64,000 nucleotides of DNA from Epiperipatus broadwayi (GCA_028023455.1 JAQFVV010006208.1:11862984-11926983), one strand, 5' to 3'. Positions 1 to 10,837 are shown, numbered from the stretch's first letter. Made by a program: numbers and translations. Notes: a model not told the origin generated them from the sequence alone.

Positions 1-539
1 CCAACAGTTTCACTTTTTCCTTCATAAATTTAATCGTATATCTCACTTCTTAATTTAAAATGCTGGGCAATTTAGAATATGTAGTAATTATAAAAGATAC
101 TTGGGTATTTTGTTCTTCATTAATATATTTTTCTTTATAGAACTCTTCCACACATTTGAAGTCACTTCTTTTTTTAATAAGTTTCATTTTTTCTTCTTAT
201 AGCAGAAATAAGTTTCCTACCAATACCAAGATCTTGTTTTATACTTTAGTGACCTTTATTCTACTCTGATATTTTCTTATATTGTTATTAACTTTCTTGG
301 TATCATTTTACAAAACTCTATATATTCATTTCTTATTATTAGACTATTTTTATATGGTTCATATTCCTTCCTTCCTTTCTTTCTCTCTTTCTCTCCCTCT
401 TTCTTTCTGTCTTTCTTCATACATGTCCATAAGTAATAAGTAAAATACCTTTAAAACCAATGAAGCATATACTTAATTACTTCTATGTGATCTTTCTTAA
501 CGGCATGTAATTAACTGTTATAATGTGTTACTTTACATA
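1..539. other. AT-rich DNA with a pyrimidine tract
   Basis: No gene is recognised here. A low-complexity C/T tract of TTCC and TTTC units lies at about 361-417. The rest is AT-rich sequence that may include eroded 3' flank of the Penelope-like element that follows on the minus strand. Confidence 0.5.
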
Positions 540-1002
540 ACACTCTTCCTTTATGAATTTTGACATTACACCTTTCTTTATAAATTTTCACATTACCTCC
601 TTGTTGGTTAAGCAAATTATTTCTTCTATTAATAAAAATAGCTTCTTTTATTCTTTTGCGTTATCTCTTCTTTCATGTCGTTTTTAATTCATCCAACTTA
701 AAAATAAAGTCTCTGTTGTATAATAATTAATACTTTGGAAATCTTTTTCAATGAATACTGAGATTTCTCCAAATATGATGACCCAAAAAGACAAATAATT
801 CTGTATATTATATTACTTTTTCACGCATTATTAATTTTATCTTCAATATTATCAAGTATCCATTTACATTGGGTGGAACCCTACATATAACATGATAATA
901 TTTAAAAAAAGCTTTTATCCTTTTATTAATGGCATTTGCCTTATATGATATTTAAATTAATTCACTATACAGGCTTAAATCTGCATATACATATATATAA
1001 TG

Positions 1003-1143
1003 TATGTGGGATTCGAACTCAGACTTTCACATGACCCCCAACTCTCCATGCCATCTCTTATTGCTGACCCACCTGATCACACACATGTTGAAAAGATTAA
1101 TAATCACCAATACCCGTATTTCATGCTAAAACAGCAATCAACA
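1003..1143 (-). repeat. Family A repeat, partial copy inside the PLE remnant
   Basis: It begins with the family A end GGGATTCGAACTCAGACTTT and runs to the segment equivalent to CATGCTAAACCAGCA, where it stops. On the minus strand the end reads GAGTTCGAATCCC, similar to a tRNA B box. It splits the Penelope remnant, so it inserted later than that element. Confidence 0.7.
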
Positions 1144-1443
1144 GTTTACTATTAATGTTATTTGAATTTCTTATAAAATTGTGTATAATTTTTCTAATGC
1201 ATCCAATATCATATTTTGTGTATAAAATCCATTATTTTTACTTTTTATGATTATATACTTATATAATTTCTCATTTTTTGATTAAAATTAAATCAGCCAT
1301 TTTATACATAAAAAAGAACTTTAAATTTAGAGTACACATTCTTTCATCTAAAGAGATTTCAATATAATTTGTATTCAAAGTTTTCAGCAGGTTGTTTTAT
1401 TATTCTCCATTGTTTAGTTTATTTAAGCCTTTCTCTAGTTTAT

Positions 1444-1874
1444 ATATTACTCTCTTCTTTTCCACCCACAAACATAACATCTACATATCTAATATATACT
1501 TTGATACTTTTTTCTATTGTTTTCATAATTTTTTCTTTATAAACAGACAATATATAATCACATATTTGGAACACACATGGTAAACTCATATGTCATCCTT
1601 ATTCCATTTAATAGTATTAATCTTTATAACTAGCAATAATATTTTCTTCTATAAATTTATATTATTCTTATTTCTCACACACAAACATATCATCTACATA
1701 TCTAATATATACTTTGATAATTTTTTTTCTATTACTTTCATAATTTCGTCTTTATAATCAGACAACATATAATTGCATATTTGGAATACATATGATAACT
1801 TGTACGCCATTCTTATTCCATTTAATAGTATTAATTTTTATAATTAATAATAATATTTTCATCTATAAATTTTA
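1444..1874. repeat. Two-copy tandem duplication (213-bp offset) of a PLE RT segment
   Basis: Copy 1 covers about 1444-1659 and copy 2 about 1660-1874. Shared landmarks such as ACAAACAT (1468 and 1681) and TTCCATTTAATAGTATTAAT are 213 bp apart. Each copy encodes the RT motif C region on the minus strand. Copy 2 keeps YVDD while copy 1 reads YVDV. The copies differ by several substitutions and indels, so the duplication is not recent. Confidence 0.8.
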
Positions 1875-2100
1875 ATTCATCCATTACAAACTTCTTAGCA
1901 TAGTAATTAATTTCCTTCATAGTCAATGTTCTCTCAATAATTCTTATTAATTCTTTTATTAATTAAGACATACACTTCTCTTACATCCATCGATTCCATA
2001 ATATCTTTTTTAATTTATATTTATCTAACAGCATTATGAAACATCAAATGATGAAGATACTATAATTCAAAATACCATGCAATAATTTACCTGGATCTTG

Positions 2101-2507
2101 CAGTGTTGAACCAAAATGCATTTTCAAAATTAATCATAAGCCAATATAAAACATTATTTTATTGTAACTTTATATTTGCAAATATTTATGGCAAATTGTA
2201 TTAGGATACAGATCCAAATATATACTTTTGTTAAAGCATTTTCTGTGCAGATATTAATATATTACTACTATTTTTTTTTCATTCCGTTAATATATTTTTG
2301 TCAAATTTAATTAAATAAATAATAAAGCAGTCTCTATATCTTTCGCATTCTTTAGCTTTACATTTCTTCTATTTTTTATATAATTTACCACAATTTTCTT
2401 TCAACATTTTACATTCCTGAACATATTGTTTAATATTCTCTCTCTATCACATATGCTACATTTATAGTTCAAATTTTTATATTATTTTTGCCTCCTTTTC
2501 TGATAGC
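2101..2507. other. AT-rich spacer
   Basis: No gene or repeat family is recognised. It may contain unrecognisable 5' sequence of the minus-strand Penelope-like element. Confidence 0.4.
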
Positions 2508-2707
2508 CAAATATAAAGTTCTGGACTTGTCCTGGTATTTTTAATCTAATGCTTGAATATCCTAGCACCTCACTGAGGAAGCCAGTAGCAGAAACCGGTC
2601 TGGCATTGGGGATATTCTGCAAAGCTTATTAAGAGCTTATTTGCAAGCTCTATATATAACATTTATAATACAAGCTTGTTAAATTAGGTCATGTGACATA
2701 TGACTTT
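2508..2707 (+). repeat. Family C repeat, copy 1
   Basis: It shares long blocks with copies at 55.86-56.21 kb and 25.0-25.4 kb: the CTTGTCCTGGTATTTTTAAT segment, the CCTAGCACCTCACTGAGGA block, AAGCTTATTAAGAGCTTATT, and an end with TCATGTGACATATGACTT. A hammerhead-like core lies inside it. Confidence 0.8.
2567..2606 (+). ncRNA. Hammerhead-ribozyme-like motif in family C copy 1
   Basis: Read as RNA: core CUGAGGA (2573-2579), a short stem II with GC pairing GC around a CAGUA-type loop, then GAA, the palindromic stem III ACC/GGU and C17 at 2600. Stem I starts ACCUCA and is met by UGGCAU, so only its inner three pairs (A-U, C-G, U-G) form in this copy. Extra A residues flank stem II. It is probably a weakened copy of a type I hammerhead; the copy near 56.07 kb keeps stem I better. 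Confidence 0.5.
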
Positions 2708-2934
2708 ATTTCTTTGTAACAAAATAAGTTTCACTAATAGTGGCATTTGCTCCTCCATATTGTATATATGTTCATTCTAACATAACTTTTTATTTATTTC
2801 TGTTTTCCATAGCCCTATTTCTTTTTCTCTAATCTACTTATCAATCCTCCTTTTATACTCTTCATAATTATGCATCCATAATCTATATTTACAAATAAAT
2901 ATATTAAAAGCCTAAAACTAAACGAGTAAATAAA

Positions 2935-3454
2935 ATAATCAAAATTACCCCAAATTCACCACTAAATAGACTAGCCAAAAAAAAAAAAAAAAAAACCTCT
3001 AAAACACCATCAATGGTTTCACTCTACAAAAAGACTTCTCAAGTGTAAAGAAACTAAAAGATAACAACTAATTTATACTATTACCTATAATTCCACTTAA
3101 AACCCATACACCATTACTATTAAAAGAACTTTTAAATAAGATAATTGTTTCAGAATCATAAATTTTTAATAATAAAGATTATTTAAATAAAAATAAAAAA
3201 AAGAATTTAAAAAAATCTTTATTATTAAAAATGTATGATTCTGAAGCAATTAACTCATTTAAAAGTTCTTTTAATATTAAGGGGGTGCGGGATGTAAGTG
3301 GGAATTGTGGGTAATATTTAATATAAATTTGTTATATTGTAGTCCTTTACACTTGAGAAATCTTCTTGTAGCCATGAAACCATTGGTTGTGTTTTAGAAT
3401 TTATTTTCTTTGGCTACTCTGGTTTAATGGGGAATTTGTGCTAATTTTGATTAC
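2935..3454. repeat. Family G foldback element (MITE-like), copy 1
   Basis: The ends are inverted copies: ATAATCAAAATTACCCCAAA at the left is mirrored at 3430-3454. The arms extend through ACACCATCAATGGTTTC and CTCAAGTGTAAAG, both mirrored near 3350-3400. A second, inner inverted pair around TTTTAATAATAAAGATT lies at about 3149-3246. The second copy of this family is at 56477-56858. No coding capacity is seen. Confidence 0.85.
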
Positions 3455-3489
3455 AAATAAATATGTAAAAAACAGATCTTTTATTTCTA

Positions 3490-4110
3490 TAAGAAGTGTA
3501 AACTCACTTCTCAGGAAAAAAATTAAACTTTAATTCACAATATAATTAATAACTTGCTGAGAAATGCTTTCAATCTAGATCATAATCATAGCACTTAAAC
3601 TTATCAGTTAAACTAGTATTATTAGGGGAAAACACGACATTAATATTTGGTGATGTCAATGTTAAATCATTAAGAATCACATGATCACCATCTCTTATAG
3701 TAGCACATAATTGTTTATAAGCAAGGCAAACTCTCCATATAGTAGTCCCACCCTGTGTCAACCAGAGTAATCAATGGATTCCAGAAGGTTTGTGCATAAA
3801 ATCCCTATCTAATGCCTGGGGATATTGGATGAGTAGGCATTAGATAGGGATTTTATGCACAAGCCTTCTGGAATTCATTGATTACTCTGGTTGGCACAGG
3901 GTGGCACTACTGTATGGAGAGTTTTGCCTTGCATCAATGTTATTAGTGACATAACAAGCCTTTTAAACTTTCTTCTCCGATCATTGTAAATCACAAATTT
4001 ACATGTAAATAGCTGATAAGTTTAAGTACTATTTATGATCTCCTGCTCCGTGAGTTATTAGTTAAATTGTGAAATAAAATTTAATCTTTTCTTGAGAAGC
4101 AAGTTAACGC
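3490..4110. repeat. Outer foldback element carrying a nested family B palindrome
   Basis: The left arm at about 3495-3612 (CTTCTCAGG ... ATTAATAACTTGCTGAG ... ACTTAAACTTATCAG) is mirrored at about 4008-4108 (CTGATAAGTTTAAGT ... GAGTTATTAGTTAAATTGTG ... TCTTGAGAAGCAAG). The family B element sits between the arms, so a foldback has inserted in, or grown within, another foldback. Confidence 0.7.
3676..3935. repeat. Family B foldback, copy B1 (nested palindrome)
   Basis: Both halves carry the family B blocks GCAAGGCAAACTCTCCATA, ACCAGAGTAATCAATGGAT and TTGTGCATAAAATCCCTATC, in opposite orientation, meeting near 3818-3840. The ribozyme-like part of the family is missing because the centre is deleted. 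Small tract differences separate the arms. Confidence 0.85.
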
Positions 4111-5304
4111 TACTGGTAGAATTACATAGCTAAGAAAAGAAGCAAAATTTGATAGTTACAAAATCTCTTATTTATTAACTTTGCTGATTATTAAAAAATA
4201 TCTATCTAACTGTGTATAGGGTTTGATGGTCATCTATTGAATGCTTAAGATTATACTGAAGAACTCTTAAGTGAAATGACTGTCATGATGTAGCTTTCCA
4301 CACATGGACTTGTACAGATACATGTGATAAATATTTATTACTTACTTATGTAATGGTCTACATTTTTATACAATGTATTTATATTGCATCTCTTTATTGC
4401 TGATTAATGTATTAGACAATGAATTATTATAATCAGATATTAATTCATAATTATTGTGTTATATCTGCCTATTGCCTTTTCTCTCTATATATGCAAAAGA
4501 TGATGTCTTGCTGCTAAATTGTATCTAAGATTATTTTTTTCTGAATTTTGACCTGTGTAATTTCATAAGATAAAGTAATGTAAAACAAAATATTTAACTG
4601 ATTTTAATTTTTTTTATTCCTCCTCCCCTTTTCTTTTTTTAAAAAAATATTAACCTTTAAATGACACCATATTCTTAAATAGTTTTACATTAGAATTAAC
4701 TTTAAGGTTATGTTTTTGACAAAAAAAATAAAGATCAAATTATAAAAGAATATGTAACCTTGTCTGATAAATTCTTACAGGTGGTTGAGATATTTTATGC
4801 GTACCCAGGAGACCACAATTAATTTACCATATGGCATTTTTTTCTTGTCACATTTTATCACAGTTGATTTTTTTAGTAATAATTTTTTATGGATATTTAT
4901 TTCACACAAAAAAATTAAAACGTGCATCTGTTTCTTAAATGCCACATGCTGTAATAGTAAACAACACACAGTTTTCATAATACCTTACTGCCTCCAGCAA
5001 TAAAATATTACGAAAGTGTGAGGAGTTTATTATCCCTGGTAGTGCAGTAATTATCCCGTTCAACAATCTATTATTAAAATTCAAAACTACATGTAAAACA
5101 ATGATATAAATTTTAATTAATCTATTCATTACAGTAAATAGAGGATTTAACTTAGGATTTTCAGTCTATATTCATCCCCATTCCGTCTCAAACAATTGAA
5201 ACACATGATCACACACCCCTAAAAAAAATTAATTATTCCCAATATATGTATTTCACAATGTCTACATGGGTATGACTACAATATCAAAACCACCAAGAGC
5301 TTTG
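4111..5304. other. AT-rich DNA, nothing recognised
   Basis: Short open frames on both strands near 4.8-5.1 kb have low-complexity AT-driven composition and overlap one another, so I do not call a gene. No repeat family used elsewhere in the window is visible. Confidence 0.5.
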
Positions 5305-5545
5305 AGCATTACATGATCACCATCTCTTATACTAGCACATAATTGTTTATAAACAAGGCAAAACTCTCCATACAATAATGCCACCCTGTGCCAACCGGAG
5401 TAATCAATAGATGCCAGAAGGCTTGTGCATCAAATCCCTATCTAATGCCTACTCATCCAATATCCCCAGACTAGTTTTTGGCTTGTGGCTTTTATCAGTG
5501 AGGAGCTTTGATCTGAGAGCATTGCACCTAGATCTTAGCATCTAA
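5305..5545 (-). repeat. Family B, single-arm copy B2
   Basis: It runs from the outer end ACATGATCACCATCTCTTAT through GGCAAAACTCTCCATACA and ATCCAATATCCCCAGACTAG to the ribozyme-like part and the inner segment near 5545. Only one arm is present. The element reads outward on the minus strand. Confidence 0.8.
5463..5504 (-). ncRNA. Degenerate hammerhead-like motif (B2)
   Basis: On the minus strand stem I (UCCUCA with UGGGGA) and the ACUAGUC stem III/cleavage segment are kept, and stem II GCC/GGC-type pairing is possible. The core reads CUGAUAA instead of CUGANGA and GAA has become AAA. Two invariant positions are therefore lost and the copy should be inactive. Confidence 0.45.
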
Positions 5546-5891
5546 TGCAACCCTCCAGCAACCACATTTTATCTCTACTTAACTATAAAAATATGAGAAT
5601 AAAATTGAAAACACAAAAATATTTTCAATCTAAGCTCAATTGCTTATATAGCCATGCATACATTTTGATGTCTTTGGCTCTTTAACAACCATAGCCACCA
5701 CTATCCTATTAACCAGGATTGGTGTTAAACCATTAAACATCACATGATCACCATCTCTTATACAAACACATAATTGTTTATAAACAAGGCAAAACTCTCC
5801 ATACAGTAGTGCCATCCTGCCAACCAGAGTAATCAATGGATTCCAGAAGGCTTGTGCATAAAATCCTTATCTAATGTCTACTCATCCAATA

Positions 5892-5933
5892 TTCCCAGAC
5901 TAGTTTCTGGCTTGTGGTCTTCATAAGTGAGGA
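5892..5933 (-). ncRNA. Degenerate hammerhead-like motif (B3 left arm)
   Basis: The minus strand reads UCCUCA, then core CUUAUGA (G5 changed to U), stem II with CCACAAGCC, GAA, ACU/AGU, C17 and UGGGAA. Stem I and stem III remain but a core base needed for catalysis is changed. Confidence 0.4.
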
Positions 5934-5982
5934 AGTTGCATTAGATCCTAAGATCTAGGTGCAGGGCTCTCAGATCCAAAAC

Positions 5983-6024
5983 TCCTCATTGACAAAGGCC
6001 ACAAACCAGAAACTAGTCTGGGGA
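5983..6024 (+). ncRNA. Degenerate hammerhead-like motif (B3 right arm)
   Basis: Stem I UCCUCA/UGGGGA and the GAAACUAGUC segment are intact, but the core reads UUGACAA, so C3 and G8 are lost. It should be inactive. Confidence 0.4.
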
Positions 6025-6138
6025 TATTTGATGAATATGCATTAGATAGGGATCTTATGCACAAGCCTTCTGGCATCCATTTATTACTCTGGTTGGCACA
6101 GGGTGACACTACTGTATGGAGAGTTTTGCCTTGTTTAT

Positions 6139-6455
6139 AAAGCTTTGAGCATTTCCATCATGGATTTTTCAATAAAGTGGACAGTTGAATAGTTGGAAGG
6201 GTGAGAAGATTGAAGCCTGTTCATTAAACTTTAAAGAATTGCTACCTTAATGTAAGCCAAGCACTGAATGTATATATATATATATGTGGGGGATTATGAT
6301 CTGGTCCATCTGATGAGTGCTGGTTCTGCATGAAATATATATAGGGATAAAGTATCCCTTTCACATGTGTGTGGTAATGTGTATCAGTTGTTTGAGATGG
6401 AGTGGACATTGAATATAAATTGAAAATCCTAAGTTCAAATCCTACTATTTATTTG
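6139..6455 (+). repeat. Family A repeat, copy A2
   Basis: It shows the family A order on the plus strand: a GATTTTTCAATAAAGTGGAC-type start, GATTGAAGCCTGTTCATTAA, GCACTGAATG with a TA run, GATGAGTGCTGGTTCTGCAT, GTGTATCAGTTGTTTGAGAT and the B-box-like end AGTTCAAATCCTAC. It directly abuts the B3 palindrome. Confidence 0.75.
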
Positions 6456-8217
6456 ATATGATTTTATTTCTTTACTATGTTATTATATATCTAATCCACT
6501 CTATTTATTCTACTCAGGCTTTTTAAAAGCTGACTCTGGAAAAGAGTAAACATAGTAAATTATCGCTTTTAATGCAGATGTTAAAAGTAATCAGAAAAAT
6601 TTATGCAATCTTTTTTTTAAGTTTGAGTTTATAACTCAAGTTATAAGCTTGGCTAATATAAAAATATAAAGATGGTTGATGGATGTGTGAGGACATGTTT
6701 TTTAATTGAAAAATGTCAGAAGCCTGAAACATGTCTGAGAATATGATATAACATTTAGTATCCATTATTATTCAAAATTGTGATAGATGGCGCTGATAGT
6801 AGAACAAATAGATTAAATTATTGTTCTTTATGAAGATGTTAAAAAGTAAGTAGAAAAAATCATGGGCTGCCTTGTCTGAACTCTATTCTTTTTTTAGATT
6901 TTGAGAGTAATGTCTCTCTTTTGATGCAAATTGATACAAGAAGCTTCCAATAATTTATGATGTAGTACTAAATTTGAGATGCTGTGATAAATTATGTTTT
7001 TGTGACAACAAGCAATGTCAAACGACCAAGTATGATATTATGTTACTACTCAATCATAGTATCCTAATGTCCTATTTACCATAACCTGCTTGAAAAGAGA
7101 ACTTAACATACAGAGAGTAAAATAATAAATTTTAAATTTACTTTTACTTGCTACCAATAAATTTATCATCAGTGAACTCAGTGTTAAAGTATTTTTTTAT
7201 TGAGTGAAAGTTTCTCAAATTATTCTTAATTAAAGAAAATATGCTGGCGTATGGGGGGGGGGGTAAATACTGTCAGAACTTTAAACTGTGCCATGCTACC
7301 ACATGCTAAAATGGCACTTGATCATAAATTATTATATAATTTCAATGAAATTTAAAAAAAAAAAATTTTTTTTCAATACTATATTTTTATAGAATTTAAA
7401 TATTTTAATATTTTCAATTGAGCCTTTATACATTTTACCTGCTTATTATTTTATGCATGATTTTGCAGCATCTCTGTCATGCAATTCCAATAATCTATAA
7501 CTCAATTTAAACTATGAACTTACACTGCTTCTTTATGCTTTTCATATTTAGTTAACACGATTCCTGCTCAGTATTTTTATCATATTTTGTAGGCTGATAA
7601 TATCATTTATCATTCCTAATTCGACTGGGCATTAGAAATCTCAGATACATGCATAATTTGGTCATAATTACTGCCGTAAGATTAACTAATACATAGCTGA
7701 GGAAACTGTTATCAGTTATGTACCCTTCATCTCAAATTCTATTATAATGCAATTATTCTTTTTCAGCCTACATTCTCTCACTATACATATATTTCATAAA
7801 CAGATAAGATAGAGGCTTAAAACATCCAGAACTCTACATGCATGTTGACAATCTGATATTTTTAAACTCTGTAAATATGATCTGTTTTATTTTAATGTTT
7901 AAATTTATTTGCAGTAAAACATTCATCATTATGTTCAGCTCTTTAAAGTACCCCTTTATTGTGCATTTCTATACTGTGCATTTCACTGTATCAGTCCTAT
8001 CATGTACAAACTGGGGCATGGGTTTTGTTTAACATTTTCCACTATTTATTTCATAAATTATTTGAGCTTTGTGATGATTATGATCAATCCATGAAACATA
8101 GATATAACAATATTCATTGCATAATAGTCTTTTGTTTAATTATATGACATATTGTGCCTAACTTTTAATTTTTAAGCAACCCTTTCTTTCAATATAACAA
8201 CAACCCATAGTTGTAAC
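6456..8217. other. AT-rich DNA, nothing recognised
   Basis: No gene is supported. There is a run of 11 G at 7253-7263 and a long A/T homopolymer junction near 7353-7373. GATGGCGCTGATAG near 6787 resembles an insulator-factor core but stands alone. Confidence 0.45.
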
Positions 8218-8228
8218 ATTCCATTTTT

Positions 8229-8338
8229 TTTTTTCATATGTCATAGCATCGGCCCGGAGGTGAATCCACAACCATCTGCAAACAACTACTTGCTTGCAAG
8301 GCTGCTGCGATGACCTCTCGGCTAACAACGCTTGACAA
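8229..8338 (-). mobile_element. tRNA-derived SINE (family F), copy 1
   Basis: On the minus strand the copy begins TTGTCAAGCGTTGTTAGCC, has an A-box-like TTAGCCGAGAGG and ends ATGCTATGACATATG followed by an A run. On the plus strand it is flanked by CATTCCATTTT (8218-8228) and CTTTCCATTTT (8339-8349), a near-perfect 11-bp target-site duplication. Other copies are at 23729-23845 and 62950-63058. The B-box region is eroded here. Confidence 0.8.
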
Positions 8339-8519
8339 CTTTCCATTTTATTCCATCTGTAGATATATCCTCCCCCCAAAAAGCAGTTAATATAATATTT
8401 TTTTAAAAAAAAGTCTTTGACCTTTATAGGGTAATTGGAAACAATTCTCTCATATAAATCATAATTAAGTTTACCATAAAATGTTTTTTAAGTCTTTTTT
8501 TTTTTCTTGACATGATCAG

Positions 8520-8760
8520 TCTAATCGGTATCAGCCATTACAATTGTTTAATATCATCACATTCATCAAATGTTGCAATCATATGTTTAAAATTTTTTAA
8601 ATCCTTCATATTATGCTCATAGGAGTCCATGTTTCACTTCCATAGATTAAAGTCATTATACCACTATAATAAAATGCCATATATTCTAATTGTCTAAATG
8701 CAGCAGCAGTAGAATCAATCTATTTTGTATTCAAAAGCATCTTCTACTAGAAAAAACTTC
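8520..8760 (-). pseudogene. LINE reverse transcriptase C-terminal fragment
   Basis: The minus strand encodes STAAAFRQLEYMAF and, after a short gap, LIYGSETWTP (YGSETW at 8628-8645). This is the C-terminal region that follows the RT domain in many invertebrate non-LTR retrotransposons, where -AAFRQLE- and LLYGSETWT are usual. The intervening segment is shortened and the downstream frame soon degrades. No ends or target duplication are visible. Confidence 0.65.
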
Positions 8761-9203
8761 CTTCTTTAAAAAAAAAAAAAACAACTGACTTAACTCTCAA
8801 ATTATTGGAGCATTTACATTTTTTGATCAATATTTAACTAACCCAAACTTGTTATAATTTGCATTCAAAACATTAAAAATATTAGATAATCCTATAAATT
8901 GAAAAAAAAAAAGCTCAGTAATCAAAATCCTTTAAATCTAGAAACCAAAAAGATGAAGTTCTTGTTTACACTTGAATCAGTTCAAGTAATTTCAAATAAC
9001 TACCACAACTCAATATATGTTTGGTGAAGACACCTAAAAACACTCCTATACTACAAAAATATAAACACAGTTTCATTTCAAAGCGTCAGAATTTTTTTAC
9101 TACTAGTAATATAGCATTTATATAATCATGTAGAGGTTAGATTTTATTAATATCAAAAAAATATTACTCATTTAAAAAAGACATCCAGTCCGTCTTATAT
9201 AAA
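8761..9203. other. AT-rich spacer
   Basis: A/T homopolymers and no recognisable gene or repeat family. Confidence 0.4.
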
Positions 9204-9480
9204 CGATGTACATGGCCACATACGTGTAAAAAAATATAAATGATCTGCAATAGATGTATTTCACCCTGGAGCAGCACTCATCAGTTGATCCAGATCATCC
9301 CCCCCCCACACATAATCAGTGCTCAGTTTATATTAAGATAGCAAATCTTCAAACTTTTATTCAATCTTCTCCAATCCTTTAGCCATTTATATTATTGAAA
9401 ATCTGATGATAAATGTATATCGGTTAGATAAGATGGAGTGGATAACTGAAGGGAATTTGAAGATCTGTGTTCAAATTAAT
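9204..9480. repeat. Family A repeat, rearranged copy A3
   Basis: From 9204 to about 9415 the family reads on the minus strand (AGCACTCATCAGTTGATCCA, ATCAGTGCTCAGTTTATATT, ATTGAAAATCTGATGAT). At about 9416 it switches to the plus-strand end segment GATAAGATGGAGTGGATAAC. It is a foldback with a deleted middle or a junction of two copies. Confidence 0.65.
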
Positions 9481-9570
9481 TACATCTGAAAATTCAGTAT
9501 ATCTATTATAATATTGAATTTCAAAAATCTCACACATTTCACTTTTTAGCAAAAAAAACTTTTATTATTG

Positions 9571-9610
9571 ATAACAGTTTCGACTGTACCATGCAGTCTT
9601 CATCAGATCT
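9571..9610 (-). ncRNA. Hammerhead-like motif, class 2 (left arm of large palindrome)
   Basis: The minus strand reads GAU, CUGAUGA, an extra A, stem II GACUG/CAGUC around CAUGGUA, GAA, a minimal stem III AC-U-GU, U17 and AUC. Stem I is only GAU/AUC. The core is fully conserved apart from the extra A before stem II. The right arm has the identical motif. Confidence 0.5.
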
Positions 9611-10733
9611 ACAAAATTTGAACACATATAAATATACAACCATTAAAATACATCATTATATATAAAATTATTAAATTCCTATCCAACTTTTAAATTTTTA
9701 AAATTAATTCCTAACCTTTTCAAATCATATAATATCATTAACATATTTACATTCTTATTTTATATTCTTTTAAAATCTTTTATCCTCTTTCTTTATAACA
9801 CATATCTATACATATAACTTTAATACATATAATATTTACATTATAAAATAATTTTAAATAATTTTAATTTTAATTACACTACTCCCAAAATTTTTTTTTA
9901 TTTTTTAATCACTATCAAGATATTCTTTCTTTATCTTTTATTCCAACTAAATACTAATTTTCATTCATTTTTCCTTCTTAATTATTTCATATAAAATTTC
10001 CTTACCTTAATCTATCCTTTCAAATGTCCTCCATTTTACTCTAGTAATTTAACTTCCTTTTTAACCTCTCTTTCATATTCTATTCTACAGCTCCCTCTAT
10101 TAACTATTTTTATAACTATTAATACTTTTTACTATTTTTATCACACCCAAAAACAAAAAAACTTTATTTTTCTCTTATACTATTATTTCCTTTTATGCTA
10201 TTATTGTTTTTACCCCTCCCCCATTTTTATTAAAAGTATTAATAGTTATAAAAACAGTTAATAGAGAGAGCTGTAGGATAGAATATGAAAGAGAGGTTAA
10301 AAAGGAAGTTAAATTACTAGAGTAAAATGGAGGACATTTGAAAGGATAGATTAAAGTAAGAAAATTTTATATTTGGAAAAATGAATGAAAATTAGTATTT
10401 AGCTGGAATAAAAGATAAAGAAAGAATATATTGATAGTGATTAAAAAATAAAAAAAAAATTTGGGAGTAATGTAATTAAAATTATTTAAAATTATTTTAT
10501 AATGTAAATATTATATGTATTAAAGTTATATGTATAGATATGTGTTATAAAGAAAGAGGGTAAAATTTTTTAAAAGAATATAAAATAAGAATGCAAATAT
10601 GTTAATGATATTATATGATTTGAAAAGGTTAGGAATTAATTTTAAAAAATTTAAAAATTGGATAGGAATTTAATAATTTTATATATAATGATGTATTTTA
10701 AGGGTTGTATGTTTATATGTGTTCAAATTTTGT

Positions 10734-10773
10734 AGATCTGATGAAGACTGCATGGTACAGTCGAAACTGTTAT
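10734..10773 (+). ncRNA. Hammerhead-like motif, class 2 (right arm of large palindrome)
   Basis: This is the plus-strand twin of the motif at 9571-9610: CUGAUGA at 10739-10745, stem II GACUG/CAGUC, then GAA and ACUGU, closed by GAU/AUC. It is followed by AATAATAAAAG. Confidence 0.5.
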
Positions 10774-10837
10774 CAATAATAAAAGTTTTTTTTGCTAAAA
10801 AATGAAGTGTGTGAGATTTTTGAAATTCAATATTATA

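Larger units (their letters stand above)
540..2100 (-). pseudogene. Decayed Penelope-like retroelement (RT plus GIY-YIG endonuclease)
   Basis: Read on the minus strand, this stretch holds broken pieces of a Penelope-like element. Near 1689-1700 the translation gives YIRYVDDMFV, the RT catalytic motif C. Just upstream of it on the minus strand comes NGIRMAYKLSYVF, which fits the DG-MGSPLSP-type RT segment. At 687-752 there is IEKDFQSINYYTTETLF, and at 595-645 EAIFINRRNNLLNQQGG. These match the C-terminal part of the PLE GIY-YIG domain, where an EAI-I...LN-GG signature is usual. The order RT then nuclease is that of PLEs. Frames are broken by many stops and shifts, a family A repeat interrupts it at 1003-1143, and the RT part is duplicated. 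It is certainly inactive. The family call rests on motif recognition only. Confidence 0.75.
5738..6138. repeat. Family B foldback, copy B3 (head-to-head palindrome)
   Basis: The left arm runs from CACATGATCACCATCTCTTA to about 5945 and the right arm mirrors it to GAGAGTTTTGCCTTGTTTAT. The two arms meet around the AGATCTAGGT segment near 5950-5960. Each arm holds a ribozyme-like segment facing outward. A family A repeat follows directly. Confidence 0.85.
9507..10837. repeat. 1.33-kb near-perfect inverted repeat with hammerhead-like motifs in both arms
   Basis: The left arm (9507-10129) and right arm (about 10231-10837) are reverse complements over about 0.6 kb with only scattered differences, around a spacer of about 100 bp. 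The outermost bases are TATAATATTGAATTT and its complement. Each arm has a hammerhead-like motif near its outer end followed by AATAATAAAAG, which could serve as a polyadenylation signal. The arms have no coding capacity. Transcription across it would give a long double-stranded hairpin. I read it as two head-to-head copies of a short, probably PLE-related repeat. Confidence 0.9.
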
